Positions 8,705 to 17,426 of a stretch of 64,000 nucleotides of DNA are shown one piece after another (the stretch's first letter is position 1; each line of letters starts with the position of its first letter). Below the pieces are notes generated by a model, which did not search any database, was not told the origin of the DNA, and saw nothing but the letters and a program-made list of their open reading frames with translations. The stretch comes from Mycobacterium hubeiense (GTDB taxonomy: Bacteria; Actinomycetota; Actinomycetes; Mycobacteriales; Mycobacteriaceae): assembly GCF_002838065.1 (NCBI RefSeq), contig NZ_PIZU01000016.1:1-64000 (forward strand). Reading direction: 5' to 3'. Position numbers and translations under genes: made by a program.

Positions 8705-9118
8705 TCAGGTGATCTGCTCGTGCAGCGTGTCGAGTTGGCCGTAGAGCAGTTCGATGGTTGATTGTTGTTCTGCCACGGTGGCTTTGAGTGCGGCGATCTC
8801 TTTGTCTTTGGCGGCGAGCTTGTGGCGCAGCGCAGCGTCGATGCTGGTTTCGCGGCCGGCCGGTGCTGGCTGGCGGGCGGCGGGGCGGTCGCGGTACTGC
8901 TTGATGAGGGCCACCAGGTCGTCGTGTTTGTAGATGGTCTTTCGGGACACCTTGGCGCGGCGGGACACGGTGGAGAAGTTGATGTCGGCGTTGGTTTTGC
9001 GCAGGTAGGCGATCGCCTTTTCGATGTCGCGGCGCTTCTCATCGCTGCGGTCCTGGCGGTATTTGTCCAGCGCATTCAGTGCTTTCTGGGTGGGTGGCGG
9101 CGGCTTGGGTCGGCTCAT
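8705..9118 (-). CDS. TnpC-like DUF6262 transposition accessory protein
   Basis: 137 residues, basic and helical. The N-terminal half has a winged-helix-like segment (INFSTVSRRAKVSRKTIYKHDDLVALI) that should bind DNA. The C-terminal half is a heptad-rich coiled coil (KDKEIAALKATVAEQQSTIELLYGQL split across its length). Small proteins of this kind (DUF6262, TnpC in Tn554) follow the two recombinase genes and influence transposition rate or orientation. The start overlaps the upstream recombinase stop by 4 bases, so it is the last gene of the operon. Confidence 0.7.
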   Translation of the reverse strand: MSRPKPPPPTQKALNALDKYRQDRSDEKRRDIEKAIAYLRKTNADINFSTVSRRAKVSRKTIYKHDDLVALIKQYRDRPAARQPAPAGRETSIDAALRHKLAAKDKEIAALKATVAEQQSTIELLYGQLDTLHEQIT

Positions 9119-11355
9119 CGCGGCGTGTCCGGGTCGGCCTTGCGCAACACTGATTCGTGGCTTCCGCGTGCAGCAGTCTGCATCGTGGGTGCCCGGTTGG
9201 CGGTACCCGCACCGGCGACGCTGTTCGCGCCGTCATCGGTCACGTCGTCGCGGTGGAGCCGGTCGAGGATGGCGTCCAGTGAGGCGATTTCGCGGCGACG
9301 CTCATGGATCCACACGTTGTCGTCGGTGAGCTCGCGCCCGGTGCGGGCACGGTACTGTTCGCGGCGGACGTCGATCAGTTTCAGGGTCTTGGCGCGTTGG
9401 TCGACCAGTTCGTCGAGGTGGGTGGCGTCGGTGGCGAAATGCCCGCATGACAAGCAGGCGTTGCCCTTGTCGCAGGTGGCCACCGGCGGCAGCAGGCACA
9501 CCCCGTTGGGCAGCACCCGGTCGGTGCGCGCCGAGAGCTGGGTCATGTCGTAGATGTCAGACGGGCTGATGGTGATGTCGGTGCCATGGGCGCCGATCTT
9601 TTTGTGCCGCAGAAACTCCGCTTCGGCCGTCGCTTGCAAGGTGGCGGCATAGCGCAGGGTCATTGCCGGTGAGGCGTGTCCGAGGTAGCGCTGCACCACA
9701 TGGATCGGCACGCCGTCGTTGAGCAGCTCGGTGGCCCGGGTGTGGCGCAGCCGGTGGGTCTGTGAGAACCGCAGCGGGTGGCCGGCGGTGTCGGTGAGGC
9801 CGTGGATGGTGTCGAGCCGATTGAGGATACGGCTGTAGGAGTCATAGCTGCGTGGTCGTTGGCCCTGGTGCTGGTAGCGCACCCCGAGGAACAGGTACTT
9901 CGGGTCCAGCTGTGGGTAGCGCCGCCGGATCCAGTCTTGCTGTTCGCTGATCACGTTGACCACGGCCTGCTCGACCAGGATGGTGGGCACCACCCCGTCG
10001 ACTTTGGTCTGCTGGTAGCGAAGTTTGGCCACGAATCCGTCGGGATCGTCTTTGGCTCCGGTGGGGCGGTCGTGGCCCGGGATCGGCTGCAGCGGCTCGA
10101 AATCGAGCATCAGAATCTCCGAGGCCCGGCGCCCGGTCAACGCTTGCAGCAGCCAGATCCTCGCGGCTTGCGGATCGCCGAGACCAGCCACGACCGAGAT
10201 GGTGGAATCGGGGTGGGTGATGACCACCGGTTTGCCCGCATCGGCGGCCAGCACATCGAGATAGCACAGCATCCGCTGCAGCTCGGCGGTCGAAAACCAG
10301 GTCAGCTCCCGGCCGCCGGTAGGGCGTCGGCTGCGAAACGCCGCACCCCACAACCGGGTATGGGTGTCGGTCAACCGGCTCCAGCGAGGATCTCCGGTCG
10401 CTGCCGCGGCTTCCTCGGCATGGTCCACCATGAACGTGTAGAACATCTGAATCTTGGACTGGACGACCGCGATCGTCGCCGCCGACAGCGGACGCTCCGG
10501 TTTGGCCCGCGCGGCAGGTGATTTGAGGTATTCGGTGAACTCGGTGAACACCAGCCGCAGCGCCGCCCGGTCGGTGCTGATCACCGGATCATCGATCCCG
10601 CGTTCGACCAAGAATGGGCCCAGATGGCGAGTGATGCCGCGGGTGCGGCCGATCACCGACGACCAGCGCAGCAGTTCAGCCGTCAAACAGGTGCGCAGCC
10701 AGAACCGCACCCCTTCACGCAGCCAGACCGGTTCGATCCCTCCGAGGCGGGCAACCTGGTCATGGCAGGGTTCGTGCTCACGCTGCGGGATGCGGGGATC
10801 AGCGTCCAGATCCCAGATGTCATGAGCCCACCATGACCGGTCGGTGCAGCGGACCGACACATACAGGTGCAGGTGCTCGATGAAACTGGCCACGTTGCGC
10901 CGAAACCCGGCCGAGGGCAGCCGACCGGTGCGGCGCTCGAACTCGCGTACCCCGTGACGCACGATGGCCTCGGCGCTCAGATCAGCGACACTGACCGGGT
11001 AACGCCGGTGCCGTTGGTGGTAGTCGGCGGCGGCGATGCTCAGTGCACCGCTGGTCCATTTCAGCAGCGACGGTTCGATCTTGCGACGTTCTTCGTGTCC
11101 ACACAGCCACACCCACCACGCGAGCTCCTCGCACAACCGTTGCGGCACACCCTGCGGGGTGAAGTCGTGGCCGTCCGGGGTGGGCCGGTAGCGCGGGTTG
11201 CGCTGAAAGACCGTGTTGGCCGGGCCGGTATCCAGGTGATAGACCAGCCTGCGCCACTGCGGCGGCACTTGTTGCCACTGCTGTGTCCACCGATCCCCGG
11301 CGGCACCGCGCGTCGGTGGGGTATGCGCTGGTGCAGGACTGTCATTGCCCGTCAC
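9115..11355 (-). CDS. Tyrosine recombinase, Tn554 TnpB-like
   Basis: 746 residues. A long N-terminal region is followed by a core-binding domain (RPLSAATIAVVQSKIQMFYTFM near 300). The catalytic domain shows ALTGRRASEILML with the first Arg, HRLRHTRATELL (HxxR) and YLGHASPAMTLRYA with His and the nucleophile Tyr. A Cys-rich segment near the C-terminus (CDKGNACLSCGHFAT) may bind zinc. TnpB of Tn554 is of similar size. It overlaps the upstream recombinase by 14 bases and the next gene by 4, so the three are translated together and probably act as one integration complex. Confidence 0.85.
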   Translation of the reverse strand: MTGNDSPAPAHTPPTRGAAGDRWTQQWQQVPPQWRRLVYHLDTGPANTVFQRNPRYRPTPDGHDFTPQGVPQRLCEELAWWVWLCGHEERRKIEPSLLKWTSGALSIAAADYHQRHRRYPVSVADLSAEAIVRHGVREFERRTGRLPSAGFRRNVASFIEHLHLYVSVRCTDRSWWAHDIWDLDADPRIPQREHEPCHDQVARLGGIEPVWLREGVRFWLRTCLTAELLRWSSVIGRTRGITRHLGPFLVERGIDDPVISTDRAALRLVFTEFTEYLKSPAARAKPERPLSAATIAVVQSKIQMFYTFMVDHAEEAAAATGDPRWSRLTDTHTRLWGAAFRSRRPTGGRELTWFSTAELQRMLCYLDVLAADAGKPVVITHPDSTISVVAGLGDPQAARIWLLQALTGRRASEILMLDFEPLQPIPGHDRPTGAKDDPDGFVAKLRYQQTKVDGVVPTILVEQAVVNVISEQQDWIRRRYPQLDPKYLFLGVRYQHQGQRPRSYDSYSRILNRLDTIHGLTDTAGHPLRFSQTHRLRHTRATELLNDGVPIHVVQRYLGHASPAMTLRYAATLQATAEAEFLRHKKIGAHGTDITISPSDIYDMTQLSARTDRVLPNGVCLLPPVATCDKGNACLSCGHFATDATHLDELVDQRAKTLKLIDVRREQYRARTGRELTDDNVWIHERRREIASLDAILDRLHRDDVTDDGANSVAGAGTANRAPTMQTAARGSHESVLRKADPDTPR

Positions 11356-12559
11356 GGTTCACCTTCCACCCAGCGACATAGTTCTTCCATTCGGCCAGCG
11401 TGCGCATCTCGGCGTCGGCGGTCACCCACCCGTAGGTCGACAACGTGGTCTGCACGTCGGCGTGACCGAGACGACGCATCACCACATGCACATCCACCCC
11501 AGCCAGCAACAACGCGGTGGCGTGGGTGTGGCGCAGCCAGTGCGGCGTCCACTGCTCAGGCAGCACGCCGGTTCGGCGCGCGGTGATCAGATCCACCTTG
11601 TCGTAGATGGTTTCCGGTCGCAGCGGGGCATAGCGCACGCCTCGCACCAGGTTGACAAACACGAAACACGACGCCAGATCGCCGACCGTGACATCCGCGC
11701 CGGCGGCCACCAACTGCCACACGTACTCGGTGTAGAGGGCGACCAGATCGTCGCCGATGTAAATCCGGCGCGGGCCCGATTTCGCGCGCACCCCGTGCGG
11801 ATGATCATCACGGCCCGCCACCATCACCGATGGGGTACCGCCACCGGCAATATCAAAATCACTGTGGCGCAACGACAACGCCTCACCGAGCCGCATCCCG
11901 GTTTCGGCCAACACCGCGAAGAACAACCGGTCACGCAGCCCCGCCCCGCCGCCCGACCACTCACCCGAGACCGTCTGGACACTACACGCATCCAAGATGG
12001 CGTTGACCTGCACCGGCAGCAGCACCGGTGTTTCGGCGCGCTGCAGACCGCGGAGCCGGTGAATCGGCCCGTCCTGCTCGCGTTTCGGGCCGACCCCTGC
12101 CAGAAACGGTGCATAGCGGCCCCGCCGGGACGTACGAGCATGACTGGCGTACAACCGCCGGTAGGGGCGCACCAGGTCATGGGCATTGGCGAAATACCGG
12201 TACATCGACAACACCGCCGCACTGCGCGGCAGCAGCGAGGACTCGGCCAATCTCTGCTCTGGTTCACCGATACGGGCCACCCCAGGCATATCCCCGGTGC
12301 GCAGATAAGCCAGGAACTGGCCAAACAGACTGGTGGGGAAATCATCCCACGCTGTGTTACTGCTCTCCAGCGCCGTCCACCACGCCGCCAGCCCATAGGC
12401 ATAGGCGCGCAGCGTGTTCGGTGAGCCCCCTTGGTTGCGCAGAAACGTCAGGTACTCACGCGCCGGGGCCACGGGCAACTTGTCGACGCCGACCACCGTG
12501 TAGGTGGGTGGCCGGTCCTCAAAGCGCACCCGCTGCACCTGTGCCACCGTCAGCCGCAC
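11342..12559 (-). CDS. Tyrosine recombinase, Tn554 TnpA-like
   Basis: 405 residues. The SAM-like core-binding domain (LTFLRNQGGSPNTLRAYAYGL) lies at about 37-60. The catalytic domain carries ETGMRLGEALSLRHSDF with the first Arg, HWLRHTHATALLLAG (HxxR), and RRLGHADVQTTLSTYGWVT with His and the nucleophile Tyr. It is first of the recombinase trio. It begins only 10 bases after the stop of the Xre-ImmA gene, which links control of integration to that regulator. The size is near Tn554 TnpA. Likely role: site-specific insertion and excision at the decarboxylase gene. Confidence 0.85.
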   Translation of the reverse strand: MRLTVAQVQRVRFEDRPPTYTVVGVDKLPVAPAREYLTFLRNQGGSPNTLRAYAYGLAAWWTALESSNTAWDDFPTSLFGQFLAYLRTGDMPGVARIGEPEQRLAESSLLPRSAAVLSMYRYFANAHDLVRPYRRLYASHARTSRRGRYAPFLAGVGPKREQDGPIHRLRGLQRAETPVLLPVQVNAILDACSVQTVSGEWSGGGAGLRDRLFFAVLAETGMRLGEALSLRHSDFDIAGGGTPSVMVAGRDDHPHGVRAKSGPRRIYIGDDLVALYTEYVWQLVAAGADVTVGDLASCFVFVNLVRGVRYAPLRPETIYDKVDLITARRTGVLPEQWTPHWLRHTHATALLLAGVDVHVVMRRLGHADVQTTLSTYGWVTADAEMRTLAEWKNYVAGWKVNRDGQ

Positions 12560-12569
12560 CCCACCACAT

Positions 12570-13826
12570 TCACGATGGCCTGCCCTTGCGGAAATCGTCC
12601 AACCGGATCACCTGGGAGCCGCCGTCGGCCGGTGGGGCCGCGGTGCGGCCATGGCCGACACTGGCCGCGACCGGCTTATGCTCGGCCGCCGGCGCCGGCC
12701 GCTGTGTGGCCAAAAACCAATCCAGCACATCAGCGGGATAAATCATCGATTCCCGGGCGCTCAGCATCCGCACCGACGCGCCGCCGTAACAGCGCTCCAC
12801 CCACTTGCGCAGCAGCCGGGGCCGCTCCGGGACGCGGTCAGCCCACCCCGGTTCCGTCATACCCCACGTGTGCCCGGTATCCGGGTTGATCCGTGAATGC
12901 AGCTGGGTGGTCAACATTTTCGCCCGATCGGCTGCGATCAGCCCCGAATCCCGCAGATGCATGATCAACGACCCCAACGACAGACCCCACTTGTCTTTGA
13001 GCGGACGCAGATTCAACAGCGACATCACCCGCGGCAACTCACCGGCGATGACCCCTGCCGGGGCCAACAACTCGGTCGCGAACCGGTTCGCCTCCAACTC
13101 GTCGGCGGCACTGACCGAGCAGTAGGCGTGACTGTGCAACACCAAATGACCGAGCTCATGGGCGACCGTGAACCGGGTCCGCTCCCACGAGTCGCTATCC
13201 CTCAACACCAGCAGCGGCCGGTCCCGTAACCGGCCCACCCAACTCGAATACCCCAAATGCCGCTCATCACGAGAACGCCCACCGGTAGCGGCGAACTCGC
13301 TTTCCCAGTCACCGGCGACCCGGCGCCGGACAATCACCGGAGCACCCAGCCGCTCGGCCTCATACATCAAATCGTCAAGCGGCTCATCGGGTTCCAGTCC
13401 CATCGCCTCACGCAGACGTGCCGCGGCCACCGTGATCGAACTGTGTGCCAGCTCATCGGGGCTGACCGTCGGAACCTTCACCGGAGGCAGCTTCGACCGG
13501 CCATCGAGCTCACCGAGAAAATCGCCAGCCAACGACGCGAACGTCGCCAGAAACTCCTGCTCACCCACCGTCATTGACTTCGGCGCCCGAAACAACAGCT
13601 CGTTCGCGGTGATCCGTGTCCGCGGCTCCGAGCTGAAAAACGCTGCAGGAAACCGGAACAACCCCGCCAGCAACGCAACGTCACCGTCGTCGAGCCGCAC
13701 CGTCAGCGACTTCTCAATCTGGGACTGTCGTGACGTACTCCAGCCTGTGGCTTCCACCACCGACCGCGCCGTCATCCGCCTCAACAACCGGGCCTGCCGG
13801 ACCCGTGCACCAAAAACCTCAATCAT
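12570..13826 (-). CDS. Xre-family HTH with ImmA/IrrE metallopeptidase domain
   Basis: 418 residues. The N-terminal HTH (FGARVRQARLLRRMTARSVV, then TSRQSQIEKS) covers about 5-70. The peptidase domain carries the zinc motif HELGHLVLH near residue 225 and a downstream Glu cluster ADELEANRFATELLAP, the ImmA/IrrE (COG2856) signature. The C-terminal 120 residues include a Trp/Arg-rich part and a loose tail. Known relatives either derepress mobile elements by cutting a repressor (ImmA of ICEBs1) or act with a partner as toxin-antitoxin pairs in mycobacteria (Rv2515c-type). Here it precedes the recombinases by 10 bases and follows an unknown gene by 64 bases. Confidence 0.85.
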   Translation of the reverse strand: MIEVFGARVRQARLLRRMTARSVVEATGWSTSRQSQIEKSLTVRLDDGDVALLAGLFRFPAAFFSSEPRTRITANELLFRAPKSMTVGEQEFLATFASLAGDFLGELDGRSKLPPVKVPTVSPDELAHSSITVAAARLREAMGLEPDEPLDDLMYEAERLGAPVIVRRRVAGDWESEFAATGGRSRDERHLGYSSWVGRLRDRPLLVLRDSDSWERTRFTVAHELGHLVLHSHAYCSVSAADELEANRFATELLAPAGVIAGELPRVMSLLNLRPLKDKWGLSLGSLIMHLRDSGLIAADRAKMLTTQLHSRINPDTGHTWGMTEPGWADRVPERPRLLRKWVERCYGGASVRMLSARESMIYPADVLDWFLATQRPAPAAEHKPVAASVGHGRTAAPPADGGSQVIRLDDFRKGRPS

Positions 13827-13890
13827 CGTGCGCTCAATTCAACGTCACCGGGTTGGGAAACCCACATGCACCCAACACTGTGCACGATGG

Positions 13891-14634
13891 CTACGACGAT
13901 TTCGGCGGACCGTCCTCCTCGTCCTGCTCGCTCGCAGCGTCCTCGTCGACCTCGGCGAAGTCGTCGTCGCGGCGCCGTGTCCCGAAGGCCCCCGGTCCCG
14001 CGCCCTCCCGACGGCTCCCGCCGAGACCAACATTGAATGAGCGGTCCTCCATGATCGGCGGCGGCAACGGTGTCCGACCGTAAAGAACCTCCACATTGTC
14101 GAGGAGAAGCCCCGCCGCGAGGACCGCGCCGCCGAAAAACCCGCGACCGTCCGGCCACCACAACAGGTATTCCCGATACTTCTGCGGCTCGGGAATACCC
14201 TCTTCGCCACCGATCGGGTGACCCAGCACCTCCTCGATGCTGTACTGCTCCCCACCCGGCACAAACGGCACAGTCTCGATCAGCTGACCAGTCCGCCGAT
14301 TGCGCGGATGCTTGCGCACATAAATCCGCGAGCCCTTCCCGTCGAGCAGAAGAACTCCCATCCCGTTGCCCGCCTTGACTTTTAGAGTCGAATCGGGAGT
14401 CTCCCGCCGTAACCTCGATAGCAGAAACGTTTCCAACACCGAGCACGACACCGTGATCGGTCGCACATTGCCGCCCTGATCGACAAAACGATCCGGGACT
14501 TCCGGATGCCGCGCAGCCAGATCCCCATGCGCCTCGCCCAAAACCTGAGCATGCTGCCGGACGAGTTCCTCCACCAACTGCTGAGGATCGTCGTGTAGTT
14601 CCATGGGGTAAACATTTACCCCGGTATCCCACAC
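13891..14634 (-). CDS. Unknown protein, first gene of Xre-ImmA/recombinase operon
   Basis: I do not recognise this protein. From the GTG at 14634 it has 247 residues; a start at ATG 14604 would give 237. A central globular part has strand-like VLLLDGKGSRIYVRKHP, a nucleotide- or substrate-like loop VPFVPGGEQYSIEEVLG, WWPDGRGFFGGAVLAAGLLL and LPPPIMEDRSFNVGLGG. The last 45 residues are strongly acidic and disordered, with runs of Asp and Glu. No signal peptide or clear membrane segment. It leads the operon and its start sits on a perfect palindrome (14605-14622), so it may be the partner or substrate of the Xre-ImmA protein. Function unknown. Confidence 0.6.
   Translation of the reverse strand: MWDTGVNVYPMELHDDPQQLVEELVRQHAQVLGEAHGDLAARHPEVPDRFVDQGGNVRPITVSCSVLETFLLSRLRRETPDSTLKVKAGNGMGVLLLDGKGSRIYVRKHPRNRRTGQLIETVPFVPGGEQYSIEEVLGHPIGGEEGIPEPQKYREYLLWWPDGRGFFGGAVLAAGLLLDNVEVLYGRTPLPPPIMEDRSFNVGLGGSRREGAGPGAFGTRRRDDDFAEVDEDAASEQDEEDGPPKSS
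14605..14622. promoter_or_regulatory. Palindromic operator at the operon start
   Basis: GGGGTAAA-CA-TTTACCCC is a perfect 8+8 inverted repeat with a 2-base centre. It lies between the two possible start codons (14634 and 14604) of the first gene of the leftward operon. An Xre-type dimer reading this site would block transcription or initiation, fitting autoregulation by the Xre-ImmA protein encoded downstream. The binding protein is inferred. Confidence 0.6.
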
Positions 14635-14724
14635 TCAACGTCGCGCCACGCCGCTGCCGGTCGGCAAAATTTTGGCTGCTCATACCTAATAGGTTACATG
14701 TATGCGTGGATAAAACTGCACTTC

Positions 14725-14762
14725 AACACACCTTTAAGGCGTGTTTTGAGAATTTAACGCCT
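14725..14762. repeat. Inverted repeats at element right end (possible att/recombinase site)
   Basis: AACACACCTT (14725-14734) and AAGGCGTGTT (14736-14745) form a nearly perfect inverted repeat with a one-base spacer. AGGCGT (14737-14742) is repeated in inverse at ACGCCT (14757-14762). The AT-rich block sits 5-15 bases from where decarboxylase coding sequence resumes. Such repeated half-sites beside the junction suit binding of tyrosine recombinases. The 135 bases between the first operon gene and the junction hold no other gene. Confidence 0.45.
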
Positions 14763-14767
14763 GATAA

Positions 14768-15532
14768 CTGACGGGTTCGGTGTTCCACCTTCAGGGCGAT
14801 CTGGTCGACCAGGACCGGCTCTCGGCGTGTGCGGACCTGATGATGACCACCAGTCCGAGCGTGCTGGTGTACGCCGCGCTCGACGGCTGGCGTCGGCAAA
14901 TGGTTCAGCACGGCCGTGAATTGCTCGGTGCCGCACTGGAATTGGCGCGTGGGCTGCGCGACGACATCGAACTCCTGCCCGATGTCGAGGTGCTCGACGA
15001 TGAGCTGCTCGGCGTGGAGGCCTCCCACGACCTGGACCGGCTGCAAGTGCTGATGGACATCTCCGCCACCGGAACGTCGGGCTATCAGGCCGCCGACTGG
15101 CTGCGCGAACACCGCTGCATCGACATGGGAATGAGCGACCATCGGCGAATCCTGGCCACCCTGTCGTTCGCCGACGACAAGTCCACCACCGACCGCCTGC
15201 TGGATGGACTGTGGGCCTGGCGCAAGGCCGCCAACGAGTTCGACGCACCGCCGCCGATGCGGCTGCCGTCGCCGTCGGAAATCGAGCTGGAGACCGTGCA
15301 GCTGCCGCGCGACGCCTTCATCGGACCGGTGAAAACCGTGCCCGCCGAGCAGGCCAGCGGCTGCATCGCGGCCGAGCAGATCACTCCCTACCCGCCTGGC
15401 ATCCCGGCCGTCGTGCCCGGCGAACGCCTCAACGACGCCGTCATCGACTACCTGCGGACCGGCCTGGAAGCCGGCATGAACGTGCCGGACGCCGCGGATA
15501 CGTCACTGAAGACGTTCCGCGTGGTGGCCTAG
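14768..15532 (+). pseudogene. 3' part of Orn/Lys/Arg decarboxylase, cut by element insertion
   Basis: An open frame from 14768, after an in-frame TAA at 14765, gives about 254 residues that start abruptly at GSVFHLQGDLVDQDRL. This is the segment just after the PLP-lysine motif in group III Orn/Lys/Arg decarboxylases (compare QASMIHVKGDV in E. coli enzymes). MMTTSPSVLVYAALDGWRR and the C-terminal domain with SGCIAAEQITPYPPGIPAVV, typical of the family, are complete. The PLP lysine and the whole N-terminal part are missing. It therefore marks the target gene of the neighbouring element; without the 5' half it cannot be an enzyme. Confidence 0.8.
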
Positions 15533-15593
15533 TCTGGCAACATTACTGCCCAGTAGGTTCGGGCCGGCGATCACTCAACGGGTGGAGATGACT

Positions 15594-17426
15594 ATGGGGT
15601 CTTCCGTGCTTGCGCAGGGCAACGAGGGTGGCGGCGCCGCACTCGACCAGGTGATCGGCATGTCGGTAGCCGCGCTGATCGTCACCGTCGCACTGCTGTG
15701 GATCGGCTACCTGCACCGGATGCGGCGCATCACCTGGCTGCACAACCTGGCGGAGCGCACCGGCCGCCGCTTCAACCGACCGCCTTGGGTGGCGCTGCAG
15801 GTATTCCTCTTCACCGCGACGATCATCAGCGCGCTGTTCGGGTTCATCTGGGACGTCAGCCTGCACATCGGCAAGGGTCGCGATGCCGGCCCGCTGGCCA
15901 ACCCCGCGCACTACTTCATCCTGATCGGACTGTTCCTGCTGTTCATCGCGGGATCGATGGCGATCGTGCTGCCCTACGACAAACCCGGCCCGGCCGCGGT
16001 GCGCATCACCAACAGCTGGTGGGCGCCGGTCGGAGGCCTGCTGATGGCCACCTGCGGGCTGTACGCGCTGATCGGGTTCCCGCTCGACGACATCTGGCAC
16101 CGCATCTTCGGCCAGGACGTCACCCTTTGGGGCCCAACACATCTGATGCTGATCGGCGGAGCCGGACTGTCACTGATCGGGGTGCTGCTGCTCGAACACG
16201 AGGGCCGACTGGCCCTGGGGCCCGACGCCCGGCAAGACGGCTGGGCGCTGAAAGGCCTGCGGTATCTGTCATTCGGCGGTCTGGTCATCGGACTGTCGGT
16301 GTTCCAGATCGAGTACGACTTCGGCGTCGAGCAGTTCCGGCTGGTGTTGCAGCCCATGATGATTGCCGGGGCGGCGGCGCTGGCGTTGGTGGCGGCGCGA
16401 CTCACGCTGGGCCCGGGCGCGGCGATCGTGGCAGTCCTGCTGGCCACCGTGCTGCGCGGCGGGATCGCGTGGTTCGTCGGGTCGGCGCTCGACGCACCGA
16501 TCAGCCGGTGGGCGCTGTACCTCGGTCCCGCGATCGTCATCGAACTGATCGCGCTGACTCCACTTATCAAGCGCCCCATCCTGTTCGGCGCCATCGGCGG
16601 GCTGGGCATCGCCACTGTGGGCCTGTGGCTGGAGTCGTTGTGGATCGGCGCGATGTATCACTATCCGTGGCCGACGAGCATGTGGCCCGAAGCGCTGGCG
16701 ATGGCCATACCCGTCGCCGTCGCCACCGGCGTCTGCGGCGGGCTGTTCGGCATGGTGCTGACGGGTCAGCGGCTGCCGCGACGGGCCGTGGGTATCACCG
16801 CGGTGGTCGTGACGGTGTTGGTCATCGCCGGCGCCGTCGGCAACGGCTTGCGCGTCGAGGTGCCCGAAAACGCCAACGCCAGTGTGACTTTGACCGATCT
16901 GCCCAGCAACGACGGTCAGCGGATGGTGTCGGCCGACGTGCAGATCACACCCGCCAACCTGATCAGCGACGACCCCGAGTGGGTGTCGATCCTGGCGTGG
17001 CAGGGCGGCCTTGCCAACGATCGCGGTTTGGTGGTGGATCCGCTCGAGCGCGTCGGACCCGGCCGCTACCGGTCCACCCAGCCGATCCCGGTCTGGGGCT
17101 CGTGGAAGACGGTGCTGCGGGTGCAGGACGGGCGGACGATGGCCGCGGTGCCGATCTTCTTGCCCGAGGATCCCGGCATCGGCGCCGAGGGGCTGCCGGC
17201 CCTGGCGTCGAGCACACGTGCGTTCGTCCCGGAAATCACTGTGCTGCAGCGTGAACGCAACTTCGATCACCCGTCGTGGCTGTTCAACGTGGCATCGCTG
17301 GTGGTCCTCGTGTGCACGCTGATCTTGATTGCGTTGCTGACGTGGGGTGCTGGCCGGGTCAACGCCAAGGAATTGGAGGCCCGCAGCGGCGCCGCGCCGC
17401 CTCAAGCCGTGCAACCGCAGACCTGA
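15594..17426 (+). CDS. Polytopic membrane protein with periplasmic beta domain
   Basis: About 610 residues; I chose ATG 15594 because GGTGGAG ends six bases upstream. Some eleven or twelve hydrophobic segments fill residues 15-420. His, Asp and Trp recur at membrane edges: WDVSLHIGKGRD, NPAHYFILIG, LDDIWHRIFGQDVTLWGPTH. A soluble beta-rich domain follows (about 425-565), then one more membrane helix and a short cytosolic tail. I cannot name the family. It starts a four-gene unit with single-base or 4-base overlaps, whose third member is a cupredoxin-like lipoprotein, so the His/Asp clusters may hold a metal. That function is inferred. Confidence 0.75.
   Translation: MGSSVLAQGNEGGGAALDQVIGMSVAALIVTVALLWIGYLHRMRRITWLHNLAERTGRRFNRPPWVALQVFLFTATIISALFGFIWDVSLHIGKGRDAGPLANPAHYFILIGLFLLFIAGSMAIVLPYDKPGPAAVRITNSWWAPVGGLLMATCGLYALIGFPLDDIWHRIFGQDVTLWGPTHLMLIGGAGLSLIGVLLLEHEGRLALGPDARQDGWALKGLRYLSFGGLVIGLSVFQIEYDFGVEQFRLVLQPMMIAGAAALALVAARLTLGPGAAIVAVLLATVLRGGIAWFVGSALDAPISRWALYLGPAIVIELIALTPLIKRPILFGAIGGLGIATVGLWLESLWIGAMYHYPWPTSMWPEALAMAIPVAVATGVCGGLFGMVLTGQRLPRRAVGITAVVVTVLVIAGAVGNGLRVEVPENANASVTLTDLPSNDGQRMVSADVQITPANLISDDPEWVSILAWQGGLANDRGLVVDPLERVGPGRYRSTQPIPVWGSWKTVLRVQDGRTMAAVPIFLPEDPGIGAEGLPALASSTRAFVPEITVLQRERNFDHPSWLFNVASLVVLVCTLILIALLTWGAGRVNAKELEARSGAAPPQAVQPQT

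Larger units (their letters stand above)
8705..14770. mobile_element. Recombinase end of a Tn554-like integrative element
   Basis: Five leftward genes lie tightly packed: unknown protein, Xre-ImmA, two tyrosine recombinases and a small DUF6262/TnpC-like protein. Two tandem large tyrosine recombinases plus a small coiled-coil protein is the layout of Tn554 (tnpA, tnpB, tnpC). The right limit is set by the decarboxylase reading frame, which resumes at about 14768-14777. The left flank at 8650-8700 is not decarboxylase sequence, so the element must continue leftward, with atpE, the oxidase and the hydrolase operon as probable cargo, and end outside the window. Left limit here marks only the recombinase module. 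Confidence 0.6.

Noticed and set aside
14725..14745. Hairpin read as a transcription terminator
   Set aside because: No gene ends at its upstream side in either direction, and it lies exactly at the element junction, so a recombinase site is the better reading.
16269..17414. 381-codon leftward frame across the membrane protein gene
   Set aside because: Antisense shadow, rich in Gln, His and Arg, without motifs.
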